From an uncultured Oscillospiraceae bacterium (GTDB lineage: Bacteria > Bacillota_A > Clostridia > Oscillospirales > Oscillospiraceae), in assembly GCA_934635515.1 (NCBI GenBank), contig CAKTZK010000001.1, positions 1 through 51,966 of the forward strand: a stretch of 51,966 nt of DNA, written 5' to 3'. Below the pieces are notes generated by a model. The model was not told where the DNA came from. It saw only the letters and a list, made by a program, of their open reading frames with translations, and made no database searches. Below, piece after piece: positions 23,796 through 31,457 of the stretch; positions within the stretch are counted from its first letter, which is position 1; each line of letters opens with the position of its first letter. The position numbers and the translations under genes were made by a program.

Positions 23796-25403
23796 CTATA
23801 GCTCGTTTAATGGAACGCAAATGTCTTGAGAGATTTGGGTCATAAACAGTTTCATTGTGTTTGAAACGGTATTGTCAAATTCTATTTTTAAGATGTCCGA
23901 GAGAGTATCTCTTGTAATAGTGATCAAATGAGAATTGTTATTGATGATTTTCACATTGGGTTTCATAATAAACTCAATATAGCCGCGAGAAAACATGGAC
24001 GGCTTTTTGTATGTCAGACCAGCAACACTTTTTCCGTTGAACAAAGCTGTGGCAGTTCCCGGTCCATATTTTGTCATAACCTTGTTTGAGACCTTGATTT
24101 GGTTGTCGGCTATGCACAATCCAATATTACAAAAATTGAATTGCGCAAAATCACGCATTACAATGTCGGGACCTTCGTCATCGTCAGCGTTCGCATTGAA
24201 TGCTGTATGCGCTGTGGGAGCAGGATGCTCGCTCCTTGCGGCGGTATTAGCACCGAAATGCGCACAAGCACTATTTTTTGCCTGCCACTGGGCTTTTGAA
24301 ATAAGAATTTGACGCGGCCTTGATCCCTCAAAAGGTCCAACGATCCCGCTCTCCTCCATCATATCAACAAGCCTTGCTGCTCTTGAATAGCCTAACTTTA
24401 ACCGGCGCTGAATCATTGCCACAGATACCTGCCCTGTTTCAAGAACGACATCAACAGCGGCGGAAAAAAGTTCATCGCATTCCGATGCTGCAGCCGGTGG
24501 TTGCGCGCCTTGATTACTGCCGGAATCTTCAAAGATTTGAGCCGCCATGTTTCCAAGGGTATTCATGCTTTTTTTGTTTTGGCGTTGAAGCCTTTTTATT
24601 GTTTTTTGGGTATCGTCATCGGGAATATATACGCCTTGGCATTTTACCAGATTATTTTGCCATTTGAATATTAGCTCGCCCGGAACACTGAGGTTTTCAG
24701 CGCCGTTTTGCTCAATTGCGACCCTGGAATCCGCCTTGGTTGAAACGCAAAACGAAATTCTGCATGGCACATTCGACAGAATATCTTTCCGAAGGACTTT
24801 AGACGAAGTCAGTGATGTTGCAAGAATAAAGTGGATCCCAACCGGGCGGCCATTTTTGAGAACATCCATCAGAGAAACGGTTGTATCGGGATCAACCTGC
24901 ACCGAAGAAAAGTCATCTAATATCACAAATAGATGAGGTAATTTTTCGCTGCCCGATGCTGTGCATTGTTTGTTGTATGCAACAATATCTTTCGCTGAAG
25001 AATCTGCTAACAGCTTCAGCCGTTTTCTGCACTCAAATGATAACCATAAAATTGCATCCGCAGCTTTTCGCGCATCTGTTATGACAGGCATAATCAGATG
25101 TGGCAGAGAGTTAAAGATGGTATAATCTACATATTTGGAATCGTAGATGATAAACTTTACCTTCTCAGGAGGATAGTGCGTTGCTATATATGTGGTTACT
25201 GTTTGAATAAAAGATGTTTTGCCGGAACCCGAAAAACCACATACCAGAAAATGTGGTATTTGACTTATATCCTGGGAGAATATCTCCCCATCTGCCTTTT
25301 TTCCAACAGGAATTATAATTTCTTCCGCTCGATTTAACTGTTGCGTATCGCCATCATAGGCGTAGTTCTGTGTTGCACTGCCGGAGAAAGAATCATTATC
25401 CAT
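23796..25403 (-). CDS. Soluble FtsK/SpoIIIE-like DNA motor with winged-helix gamma domain (cargo gene 3)
   Basis: This protein of about 535 residues has no N-terminal membrane segments. Its FtsK-type motor has Walker A GFSGSGKTS (about 57-65), Walker B-like LFVILDDF (about 159-166, Asp-Asp instead of the usual Asp-Glu), GRPVGIHFILATSL, and DSRVAIEQNGAENL, which matches the FtsK DSRxxLDxxGAExL region. An FtsK-gamma-like winged helix follows (about 311-368, with VSVAMIQRRLKLGYSRAARLVDMME), then an unassigned C-terminal domain of about 120 residues. The ATG at 25,403 is preceded by AAAGG and lies 5 bases after the AAA+ stop. It likely translocates DNA; the target is unknown. Confidence 0.88.
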   Translation of the reverse strand: MDNDSFSGSATQNYAYDGDTQQLNRAEEIIIPVGKKADGEIFSQDISQIPHFLVCGFSGSGKTSFIQTVTTYIATHYPPEKVKFIIYDSKYVDYTIFNSLPHLIMPVITDARKAADAILWLSFECRKRLKLLADSSAKDIVAYNKQCTASGSEKLPHLFVILDDFSSVQVDPDTTVSLMDVLKNGRPVGIHFILATSLTSSKVLRKDILSNVPCRISFCVSTKADSRVAIEQNGAENLSVPGELIFKWQNNLVKCQGVYIPDDDTQKTIKRLQRQNKKSMNTLGNMAAQIFEDSGSNQGAQPPAAASECDELFSAAVDVVLETGQVSVAMIQRRLKLGYSRAARLVDMMEESGIVGPFEGSRPRQILISKAQWQAKNSACAHFGANTAARSEHPAPTAHTAFNANADDDEGPDIVMRDFAQFNFCNIGLCIADNQIKVSNKVMTKYGPGTATALFNGKSVAGLTYKKPSMFSRGYIEFIMKPNVKIINNNSHLITITRDTLSDILKIEFDNTVSNTMKLFMTQISQDICVPLNEL

Positions 25404-25408
25404 CAAAT

Positions 25409-27676
25409 TCAGCCTTTCTTTATAGCGTTGAAAATATCCGCTTCATCTATAACGCCTAATTCCTGCTTTGCACTGTCACTGCTGTTTTTTGTAACACGCT
25501 TGGCTTGCTGCGTAACAACCTTTTCAAACAGATTCCTTGCACCACGACCATTTCCGATATCTGCAATAGAAATAGAGGCAAAATAGTCTTTTACAGCCAT
25601 TACTGCGCGCTCTGACAGTTCATACTGATTTTTTTGGCAAAGAGAGCTGAAAATGCTATACATTTCATCAGCAGAATAATCGGAGAAGTGTATGTAATGA
25701 TTAAATCGAGATTCCAATCCGGGATTGGAGTGAATAAAATCATCCATCAGCTCATCATATCCGGCAACGATGACCACGAGATCATTGCGCTTGTCCTCCA
25801 TCGCTTTTAGAAGCGTTTCAATTACTTCTTGACCAAAATCGTTTGGCCCGCCATTTGAAAGGGTATATGCTTCGTCGATGAAAAGGACTCCGCCAAGAGC
25901 GCTATTGATCACTTCTTGCGTCTTTATTGCCGTTTGCCCCACATATCCCGCAACAAGGCCGCTTCTGTCAGTTTCCACGAGGTGTCCTTTTGACAATAAC
26001 CCTAATGATTTATATAGTTTTGCAACATAGCGGGCAACGGTCGTTTTTCCTGTGCCGGGATTGCCCATAAAAACAAGGTGAAGAGACAATGACGGGACTT
26101 TCAATCCTTGCGCTTTCCGCCGCTGCTGATGCTGCACTACATAAATGAGATCGGAAATTTCCTCTTTCACTAAGTCAAGGCCGATAAGCTCGTTAAATGC
26201 TGCAAGGATATCTTCAAGGGTCTCATCTTTGTGCTCGGGGCTTTGACACCACGAAACATCATCGCAAGTGATCGTGGAGAGGATGTCTTCCGTCTTTTCC
26301 TTTGCAGAGGCAATTCGGGAGGCTTGCTTCGATATTACATTTTCAAAGAAGTTCCTTGCGGTGCGGGCATTCGCAAAGCTTTCGTCGTGTGATTCGCAAA
26401 TTGTCGTAAAATACTGCTTGATTATTTCGCTGGCATCGTCAGTAACGGTATAAGCGTTTTTGTCGCAAAGAGAGTTAAAAATCCCAATCATTTCTTCGAC
26501 TGTATAGTCTTCAAAATGAATAAACTTATTAAAGCGAGACTTTAATCCGGGATTAGATTCTATGAATTGCTTCATAAGATCATCGTAACCGGCAACAATA
26601 ACTGCAAAATCGCCCCTATGATCTTCCATCTCCTTGAGTAGTGTATCAATGGCTTCTTGCCCGTAACCTTGGCCTGCTTTGTCTAACAGGGTATATGCCT
26701 CATCAATAAACAGAACACCGCCAAGGGCCTTTTCAATAACCTCCCCGGTTTTTATTGCTGTTTGTCCAACATAACCGGCTACCAGATCCTTTGCGGTTGC
26801 CTCAACAAGATGCCCTTTTGACAGGATACCGAGTTCTTTATATATTTGAGCGACTAATCGCGCCACGGTCGTTTTTCCTGTCCCGGGATTACCTGTGAAA
26901 ACCAAATGGTAGGACATTTCGGTTACAGGCAAGCCGCGCGCCTTACGAGCCTTCTGCACTTTGGCGAAGTCACTGATTTCTTTGACTTCCGCCTTTGCCG
27001 CAGATAGGCCAATAAGCTGATTCAGCTCATTAAACGGCGACTTTTTATTTGAAGGCGAGCGGGAGCTGCTTCTCGGTTTTTGCTTGCTTTCGGAATTCGT
27101 GCGTATAGTTGTCGCATTCGGTGTATCATCAATAATCGGCGACACAAGATCATCCGCATCGTCCACAAAATCAAATGGGTCAAGGCTATCATCAAAAGCA
27201 ATAACATGGCATTCATCGCAGGCCTTCACCAAATCTCCGTGAAGCTTTGTGATCATTTTGGCTTCGTCATATTCCACTGTCCCGTCAATCAGAGCAAAGG
27301 AAATAAAAACCAAGGCGAAGCATGCGGCCAGTTTTCTGCTATAATTTGTCCCATCTTTCAAGTCGCGCTCGATGATCTTCTTGAAAAACGCCGGAACCGG
27401 CATAGAATACCTATGCTCGGAAAGTTTAGACATGGCAGCTTTCACTTGGCTGACTGTGAAAACTCTCTTTTTGTAATCTTCTGCATATATGACATTGAGG
27501 CATTCTGTGCAAGTATTTATATCCGCCGAAAAAGAGTTCCACAAATACATAGCACATGTACGACAGTAATTATCGACCAGCGTTATTGTGTCGGGCGAGA
27601 TATGGGGGTACGCGCGTATAAAAGCTTGAATAGCTTTTTGGTAATTGGAATGCAATTGGTTTTTATATGTTTCCAT
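25409..27676 (-). CDS. Tandem CbxX/CfxQ-type AAA+ ATPase (cargo gene 2)
   Basis: This protein of about 755 residues has two complete AAA+ modules of the CbxX/CfxQ group. Walker A GNPGTGKTT occurs near residues 264 and 540, Walker B GVLFIDEAYTL near 322 and 598, and SNPGLKSRF/SNPGLESRF arginine-finger-like segments follow each. The N-terminal 200 residues form a helical domain with CFALVFISFALIDGTVEYDEAKM, loosely like TerB domains (uncertain), then an acidic and Ser/Arg-rich linker. The ATG at 27,676 fits GAGG 6 bases upstream and overlaps the preceding gene by 14 bases, so the two are coupled. The family remodels proteins; EccA of type VII secretion is a relative, but no other secretion part is here. 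Confidence 0.9.
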   Translation of the reverse strand: METYKNQLHSNYQKAIQAFIRAYPHISPDTITLVDNYCRTCAMYLWNSFSADINTCTECLNVIYAEDYKKRVFTVSQVKAAMSKLSEHRYSMPVPAFFKKIIERDLKDGTNYSRKLAACFALVFISFALIDGTVEYDEAKMITKLHGDLVKACDECHVIAFDDSLDPFDFVDDADDLVSPIIDDTPNATTIRTNSESKQKPRSSSRSPSNKKSPFNELNQLIGLSAAKAEVKEISDFAKVQKARKARGLPVTEMSYHLVFTGNPGTGKTTVARLVAQIYKELGILSKGHLVEATAKDLVAGYVGQTAIKTGEVIEKALGGVLFIDEAYTLLDKAGQGYGQEAIDTLLKEMEDHRGDFAVIVAGYDDLMKQFIESNPGLKSRFNKFIHFEDYTVEEMIGIFNSLCDKNAYTVTDDASEIIKQYFTTICESHDESFANARTARNFFENVISKQASRIASAKEKTEDILSTITCDDVSWCQSPEHKDETLEDILAAFNELIGLDLVKEEISDLIYVVQHQQRRKAQGLKVPSLSLHLVFMGNPGTGKTTVARYVAKLYKSLGLLSKGHLVETDRSGLVAGYVGQTAIKTQEVINSALGGVLFIDEAYTLSNGGPNDFGQEVIETLLKAMEDKRNDLVVIVAGYDELMDDFIHSNPGLESRFNHYIHFSDYSADEMYSIFSSLCQKNQYELSERAVMAVKDYFASISIADIGNGRGARNLFEKVVTQQAKRVTKNSSDSAKQELGVIDEADIFNAIKKG

Positions 27677-29012
27677 TTTCATCCTCTTCCAAGAACATAA
27701 TCATATCATCGATTAGACTATTGTCGCTGCCGGAATCGTTGTCTGCATTCTCCGCCTCGAACAAATCTGCGCAAATATCTTTCGCTGTGTTATCTGCAGG
27801 AACCACTTCATCATCGCAAAAAAGACTGACACCTGCTGCGGCAACTGACCCCAGGTCATTGCCTGTTTTAGGATTGCTTGAAGGTGTATTATCGTCACTT
27901 GCCTTTGACTGACGGCCGGTTTCTTTATATTCCTCAGTAGCAGTTGGCGGCATCGAGCCTATTGCATTTACATACGATTTGTAGAGTCCATAGGCGCTAC
28001 CTACATTTTCGGCAATAAGGTTATTAGAAGTATGTAATTCTATGCTTAACTCCTGCCCGACCATAAAATGGACAAGGCCATATCTGCATACAGGTATCTG
28101 CCGATTGTTGTTAAAACGCTTATCAGCAGTTCCGTTTTTATTAACATATCGCCAAGTGTAACGAACGATTTCCACGTCACGGGGTACGGGATCCGTCTCA
28201 GCAAAATTCGTAGTAGATGAATAAACTGTCAGTTGCTCATAGGAATATGCGGCATATCTTGTGCCCTTTTTTATAATTACATCACTGGGAAGAAACAGCA
28301 TTAGGCACTTTCTGCTTTTTACCAAAACTGAAGGAGTATCCGTCCTTACTATGAAACCGGTGTTGTGCATGGGCTTGATTTTCATTACCGTCGCTCTGCT
28401 GCGGGAAATATTGCGCGAGGCTCCGGCATGATATTTAGTGTTAGCGTTCGGCTTTGCCGTTTCGATGATCCAGAGCTTTTTGCTGGATTTTAGCAGGCTT
28501 ATTTTATCGGAGAATTTATCCCATTCCAAAGAAGCATCACTGTCAAGGTCGTATTTTATAATGGCTTCAAATAAGTTCGAAAAAATAAGTCTAACTAAAA
28601 TTATTGGGATGAATGACCACCACTGAATTAGCGCATATAAAGCGACGAACAAAATAATCAAACCTAAAGTGAAAGCCTCTGCGCGTTTCATATCTTTGAT
28701 GATATTTTTACTCAATTCAGAGGCGCTTCCAGGAGAAGGAGAGACTCTTATTGCGTCCGTAAAAGAATGTGTGTTCTCGTAATTGAAAGCGGGGGAATAT
28801 GCCTGCTTTGGATTTACGGCGGCCTTTTTAGAAGATGAACCGCTGATCTTTTTGCGATAATATATACCATTTCGACCAACATTAACATAGGTCCCATTTG
28901 GCCCAATCGATAAACGCGCACCTTTAACTCCGGCGGAAACACCCACACCGGATTTTGAAAGATTCAATCTAAATGGACCAAAGGACTTGCTTTTTCTGAA
29001 ATAGAATCCCAT
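27663..29012 (-). CDS. DUF4236-domain membrane protein (cargo gene 1)
   Basis: This is a protein of about 449 residues. The N-terminal 55 residues are a clear DUF4236 domain (MGFYFRKSKSFGPFRLNLS, then GARLSIGPNGTYVNVGRNG). Next come a Ser/Lys-rich linker, a hydrophobic hairpin of one or two membrane segments (about 113-145), an unassigned beta-rich soluble region, and an acidic C-terminal tail ending in FLEEDENGNI. GAGGTG lies before the ATG at 29,012; an in-frame ATG at 29,105 has no ribosome site. It is first in the four-gene operon and probably its membrane component. DUF4236 has no assigned function that I know of. Confidence 0.82.
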   Translation of the reverse strand: MGFYFRKSKSFGPFRLNLSKSGVGVSAGVKGARLSIGPNGTYVNVGRNGIYYRKKISGSSSKKAAVNPKQAYSPAFNYENTHSFTDAIRVSPSPGSASELSKNIIKDMKRAEAFTLGLIILFVALYALIQWWSFIPIILVRLIFSNLFEAIIKYDLDSDASLEWDKFSDKISLLKSSKKLWIIETAKPNANTKYHAGASRNISRSRATVMKIKPMHNTGFIVRTDTPSVLVKSRKCLMLFLPSDVIIKKGTRYAAYSYEQLTVYSSTTNFAETDPVPRDVEIVRYTWRYVNKNGTADKRFNNNRQIPVCRYGLVHFMVGQELSIELHTSNNLIAENVGSAYGLYKSYVNAIGSMPPTATEEYKETGRQSKASDDNTPSSNPKTGNDLGSVAAAGVSLFCDDEVVPADNTAKDICADLFEAENADNDSGSDNSLIDDMIMFLEEDENGNI

Positions 29013-29122
29013 ATTGACACCTCGACTGCTGCCACCAATAACAAAGCCCGCGAGTCCATCTGAAGCAGGCGTTTTGGTGCTCCCTACAAGCATAGGGCAC
29101 AACATTACTTATAGATTTACAA

Positions 29123-29151
29123 AGTATACCACAAACTACATGAAAAATCAA
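29123..29151 (-). promoter_or_regulatory. Promoter of the four-gene cargo operon
   Basis: On the minus strand, TTGATT (29,146-29,151) and TATACT (29,123-29,128) are 17 bases apart, giving a leader of about 105 bases. No other strong promoter is seen inside the operon. Confidence 0.68.
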
Positions 29152-29642
29152 AATATTTGCACAAAACCGCAAGAATTTCTGCAACAGATATTTGAAATAA
29201 AGCAATCGCGCAGGAATTCTTATGAAAGAGGGGCAAGAATAAACTTGCTGTCCACATTAGGCACGCAAATATTCACTTGGGGTAGTTGGAAAAGGAAAAA
29301 GCCCCGTGTTCGCCGCTGTAAGCTGCTGTGTGGACGCCTTCGGGGGAGGGCAGCGTCCCTGCCCCAAAGGAAGATTTGGAGCCGTTTTCGGGCAGTTTTG
29401 AACAAACATCCAGCGCACCGAAATCGGAGCAGGAGAAAGGCATTGGCGCTTTTCTGCGCCATTGCCATTCACAGCAGCCCGCAGTGCGGGTTGTCACAAG
29501 GGTTTGCGGGCTATGACAAATGGCGCTTTTTTAGAGGACTCCGAAATGGCTTGACGCCAATTTTCGAAAAAACCTCCGCAAAGCCCCGTGCCAAAAGACT
29601 TTGCGGAGGCGCTGCGGCGGGCGGGTTTGAATTTCAATTCTT
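29152..29642. other. Hairpin-rich non-coding stretch upstream of integrase 2
   Basis: No convincing gene lies here; the open frames are Arg/Pro-rich and lack ribosome sites. The GC content rises sharply relative to the cargo operon. Hairpins include GGCATTGGCGC/GCGCCATTGCC (29,439-29,466) and an 11-bp stem CCTCCGCAAAG/CTTTGCGGAGG (29,573-29,609), with GCCCGC/GCGGGC repeats between. It may hold an origin of transfer or packaging signal, or be debris from recombination. Confidence 0.4.
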
Positions 29643-29785
29643 GCGGCCCAAAAATTGACACGCTATAGACAAAGAATAGCCCTAAAATGAATTGATAACT
29701 TTCTCTTAACTCTACCTGTCTTCGGTAGCTATTAAGGTCGGCTTGTGGTATGTGTGTTGGCTACCAAAGAAAAGGAGTTGATACC
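29643..29785 (+). promoter_or_regulatory. Integrase leader, copy 2, with internal arm repeat
   Basis: It begins with a copy of the left-arm segment CAAAAATTGACACGCT..AAAGAA (also at 22,242 and 19,377), followed by the block shared with integrase 1: TTGATAACTTTCTCTTAACTC, the CTACC/GGTAG and GGTAGC/GCTACC alternative pairings, and AAAAGGAG before the ATG at 29,786. Confidence 0.55.
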
Positions 29786-30943
29786 ATGCCGAAGAAACGA
29801 GCAAACGGTGAGGGTAGCATCCGCAAGCGGAAGGATGGCCGCTGGGAGGGCCGCTATACTGCCGGCTACGACCCCGCTACCGGCAAGCTCATCCACAAAA
29901 GCGTCCTTGCCAAAACACAGTCAGAAGCCAAAGAAAAGCTCAAGCAGGCTATCGCGGAGGCCGAGAAGCTGGATATGAGCCGCGCCAAATCCTACACGCT
30001 GGGTGCGTGGATCAAGCTGTGGTACGAGGTCTACGCCGAGCCGCGTCTGCGGGAGAAAACCAAAGATTATTACCTCAACTACATCGACAACCATATCGTT
30101 CCTGAACTGGGTAACACGCCGCTGGAAAAGCTGACCACGATCCAGATTCAAAAGTTCTACAATGACCTGCAAAAATCCGGGCGCATCCAGCGGTATACCC
30201 ACATCAAGCTGAAAGACAAGGGCCTCAGTACCCGCGTGGTGCGGGGCATCCACACGCTGCTGAACAACTGCCTGGAGCAGGCGGTGGCAGAACGGTTGAT
30301 CCTCTCCAATCCCGCCAAGGGCTGCCGCCTGCCGAAGCTGGAAAAGAGGGAGATGAAAATACTGCCGGAGGACAAGATCGGCCCATATCTGGCCGAAGCA
30401 GAACGGCGCGGTCTGCTGGCGGCCTTCTATCTGGAACTGACCACCGGCCTGCGTCGGGGCGAGCTACTGGCTCTCCTGTGGACGGACTTGGATGTGGAGA
30501 ATATGACCATCTCTGTCAGCAAGCAGGTGAACCGTATCAACGGTGAACTGGTGGTCAGCCAGCCCAAGACGCCTAACTCCATCCGCAAACTGGCTATCCC
30601 GCAGCGGGCCGTAGAACTGCTGGTGGAGGAGCACGCAAAGCATCCACACAGTCCCTACCTGTTCGTGTCGCCCAAGACCGGCACCATGTTCGACCCGGAC
30701 TCCTTCCGCCACACCCACGAAAAAATATTGAAAGCCATCGGTGCGGAACACATACGCTTTCACGACCTCAGGCACACCTTCGCCACGCTGTCTCTCAAGT
30801 ACGGCGTGGATGTCAAAACGCTGTCCGGAGCGCTGGGGCATTACGACGCTGGCTTTACTCTCAGCACCTACACCCACGCCACGGAGGGGATGAAGCGCTC
30901 CGCCGCCGACACCATCGGCAGCGTCATCAGCCAGACCATGTAG
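29786..30943 (+). CDS. int: Site-specific tyrosine integrase (Tn916/phage type)
   Basis: This intact integrase has 385 residues. The N-terminal MPKKRANGEGSIRKRKDGRW region is an arm-binding AP2-like domain as in Tn916 Int; a SAM-like core-binding domain follows (about 75-165). The catalytic domain has Arg in LRRGELLALLW, HDLRHTF (His and Arg), GHYDAG (His) and the nucleophile Tyr in STYTHAT. It inserts and excises the element at the tRNA-Val 3' end, 180 bases away. AAAAGGAG precedes the start. It is nearly the same as the broken copy at 19,515. No excisionase gene is visible; one may be supplied elsewhere. Confidence 0.96.
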   Translation: MPKKRANGEGSIRKRKDGRWEGRYTAGYDPATGKLIHKSVLAKTQSEAKEKLKQAIAEAEKLDMSRAKSYTLGAWIKLWYEVYAEPRLREKTKDYYLNYIDNHIVPELGNTPLEKLTTIQIQKFYNDLQKSGRIQRYTHIKLKDKGLSTRVVRGIHTLLNNCLEQAVAERLILSNPAKGCRLPKLEKREMKILPEDKIGPYLAEAERRGLLAAFYLELTTGLRRGELLALLWTDLDVENMTISVSKQVNRINGELVVSQPKTPNSIRKLAIPQRAVELLVEEHAKHPHSPYLFVSPKTGTMFDPDSFRHTHEKILKAIGAEHIRFHDLRHTFATLSLKYGVDVKTLSGALGHYDAGFTLSTYTHATEGMKRSAADTIGSVISQTM

Positions 30944-30966
30944 CCCACAAAAATAGTCGGAGAGGG

Positions 30967-31166
30967 ACGGATGATGCCATCCGCCCCTCTCCGGTGCTTT
31001 CCTGACCTCTCGGCTTTTGGGTCAGCGTTTGGGTCAAGCGAAAAACACCAAAATGCAGCGTCACTATTTGAAGACATAAACAGAAAAAGTTCCTGATTTC
31101 GTAAGAAATCAGGAACTTTTTGGTGGAGACTGCTGGACTCGAACCAGTGACCTCCTGCGTGTGAAG
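30967..31166. repeat. Right arm of element 2 with tRNA-Val attachment core
   Basis: It is the partner of 21,893-22,092: TTTGGGTCA sites at 31,016 and 31,028, the hairpin terminator, and the 46-base core. Confidence 0.88.
31084..31121. terminator. Terminator directly after tRNA-Val
   Basis: A perfect long stem AAAAAGTTCCTGATTTC / GAAATCAGGAACTTTTT with a GTAA loop abuts the tRNA CCA end. It can end the tRNA transcript (minus) and the integrase transcript (plus). Confidence 0.85.
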
Positions 31167-31197
31167 CAGGCGCTCTAACCAGCTGAGCTAAGCCTCC
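31121..31197 (-). tRNA. tRNA-Val (anticodon CAC)
   Basis: The cloverleaf folds with a GGAGGCT/AGTCTCC acceptor stem, an anticodon stem CCTGC/GCAGG with loop TTCACAC (anticodon CAC), a TTCGAGT T-loop and an encoded CCA. There is an A-C mismatch at the base of the T-stem. Its 3' 46 bases are the integrase attachment core, with the exchange point in the anticodon loop. Confidence 0.95.
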
Positions 31198-31227
31198 TTA
31201 TTCGGCAACCCGATACGGATTGCCGTG

Positions 31228-31302
31228 TGGTGACCCGTACGGGACTCGAACCCATGTTACAGCCGTGAAAGGGCCGTGTCTTAACCACTTGACCAACGGG
31301 CC
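31228..31302 (-). tRNA. tRNA-Glu (anticodon TTC)
   Basis: GGCCCGT acceptor stem, anticodon stem CGGCC/GGCTG with loop CTTTCAC, GGTTCGAGTCC T-arm and encoded CCA are visible. It lies in the same minus-strand cluster as tRNA-Val and tRNA-Met. Confidence 0.95.
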
Positions 31303-31320
31303 GTTTTTCTGAAAGGGAGC

Positions 31321-31349
31321 TCCCCTGAGATGTCCCGCATCTCAGGGGA
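31321..31349. other. Hairpin between tRNA-Met and tRNA-Glu
   Basis: A 12-bp perfect stem TCCCCTGAGATG/CATCTCAGGGGA with a 5-base loop. No T-run follows, so it is probably a processing or partial termination signal in the tRNA transcript. Confidence 0.5.
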
Positions 31350-31352
31350 ACA

Positions 31353-31429
31353 TGGTAGCGGCGACTGGATTTGAACCGGTGACACTGCGGGTATGAACCG
31401 CATGCTCTAGCCAACTGAGCTACGCCGCC
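31353..31429 (-). tRNA. tRNA-Met (anticodon CAT)
   Basis: Anticodon stem TGCGG/CCGCA with loop TTCATAC gives anticodon CAT. The body is elongator-like, with G1 opposite T72, TTCAAAT T-loop and encoded CCA. A lysidine-modified tRNA-Ile with the same anticodon is not excluded by sequence alone. Confidence 0.9.
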
Positions 31430-31457
31430 ATAAGTTATTCCCTGACAGGCAAGAGTT

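Larger units (their letters stand above)
22093..31166. mobile_element. Integrative element 2, 9,074 bp, at the tRNA-Val 3' end
   Basis: The element is bounded by identical 46-base tRNA-Val 3' copies (22,047-22,092 and 31,121-31,166). From left to right it has the left arm, a four-gene minus-strand AT-rich operon, a hairpin-rich non-coding stretch, the integrase leader, an intact integrase next to the tRNA, and the right arm. The incoming copy restores the tRNA. No relaxase, type IV secretion, replication or phage capsid gene is visible, so it resembles a small satellite-like integrative element that moves with help or only excises and reintegrates. Confidence 0.88.

Noticed and set aside
25409..27676. 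Reading the AAA+ and FtsK pair as part of a type VII secretion system (EccA plus EccC)
   Set aside because: There is no EccB, EccD, EccE, YukD, EsaA or WXG100 gene, and the FtsK protein has a DNA-reading gamma domain and only one motor module, unlike EccC.
29014..29658. Plus-strand open frame of about 210 codons before integrase 2
   Set aside because: The translation is Arg/Lys/Pro-rich without domain features, spans the cargo promoter on the other strand and has no ribosome site.
22093..31166. Element 2 as a prophage or conjugative element
   Set aside because: No capsid, portal, terminase, lysis, relaxase, coupling-protein or mating-pore genes are visible. The FtsK-like protein lacks the membrane anchor of coupling proteins.
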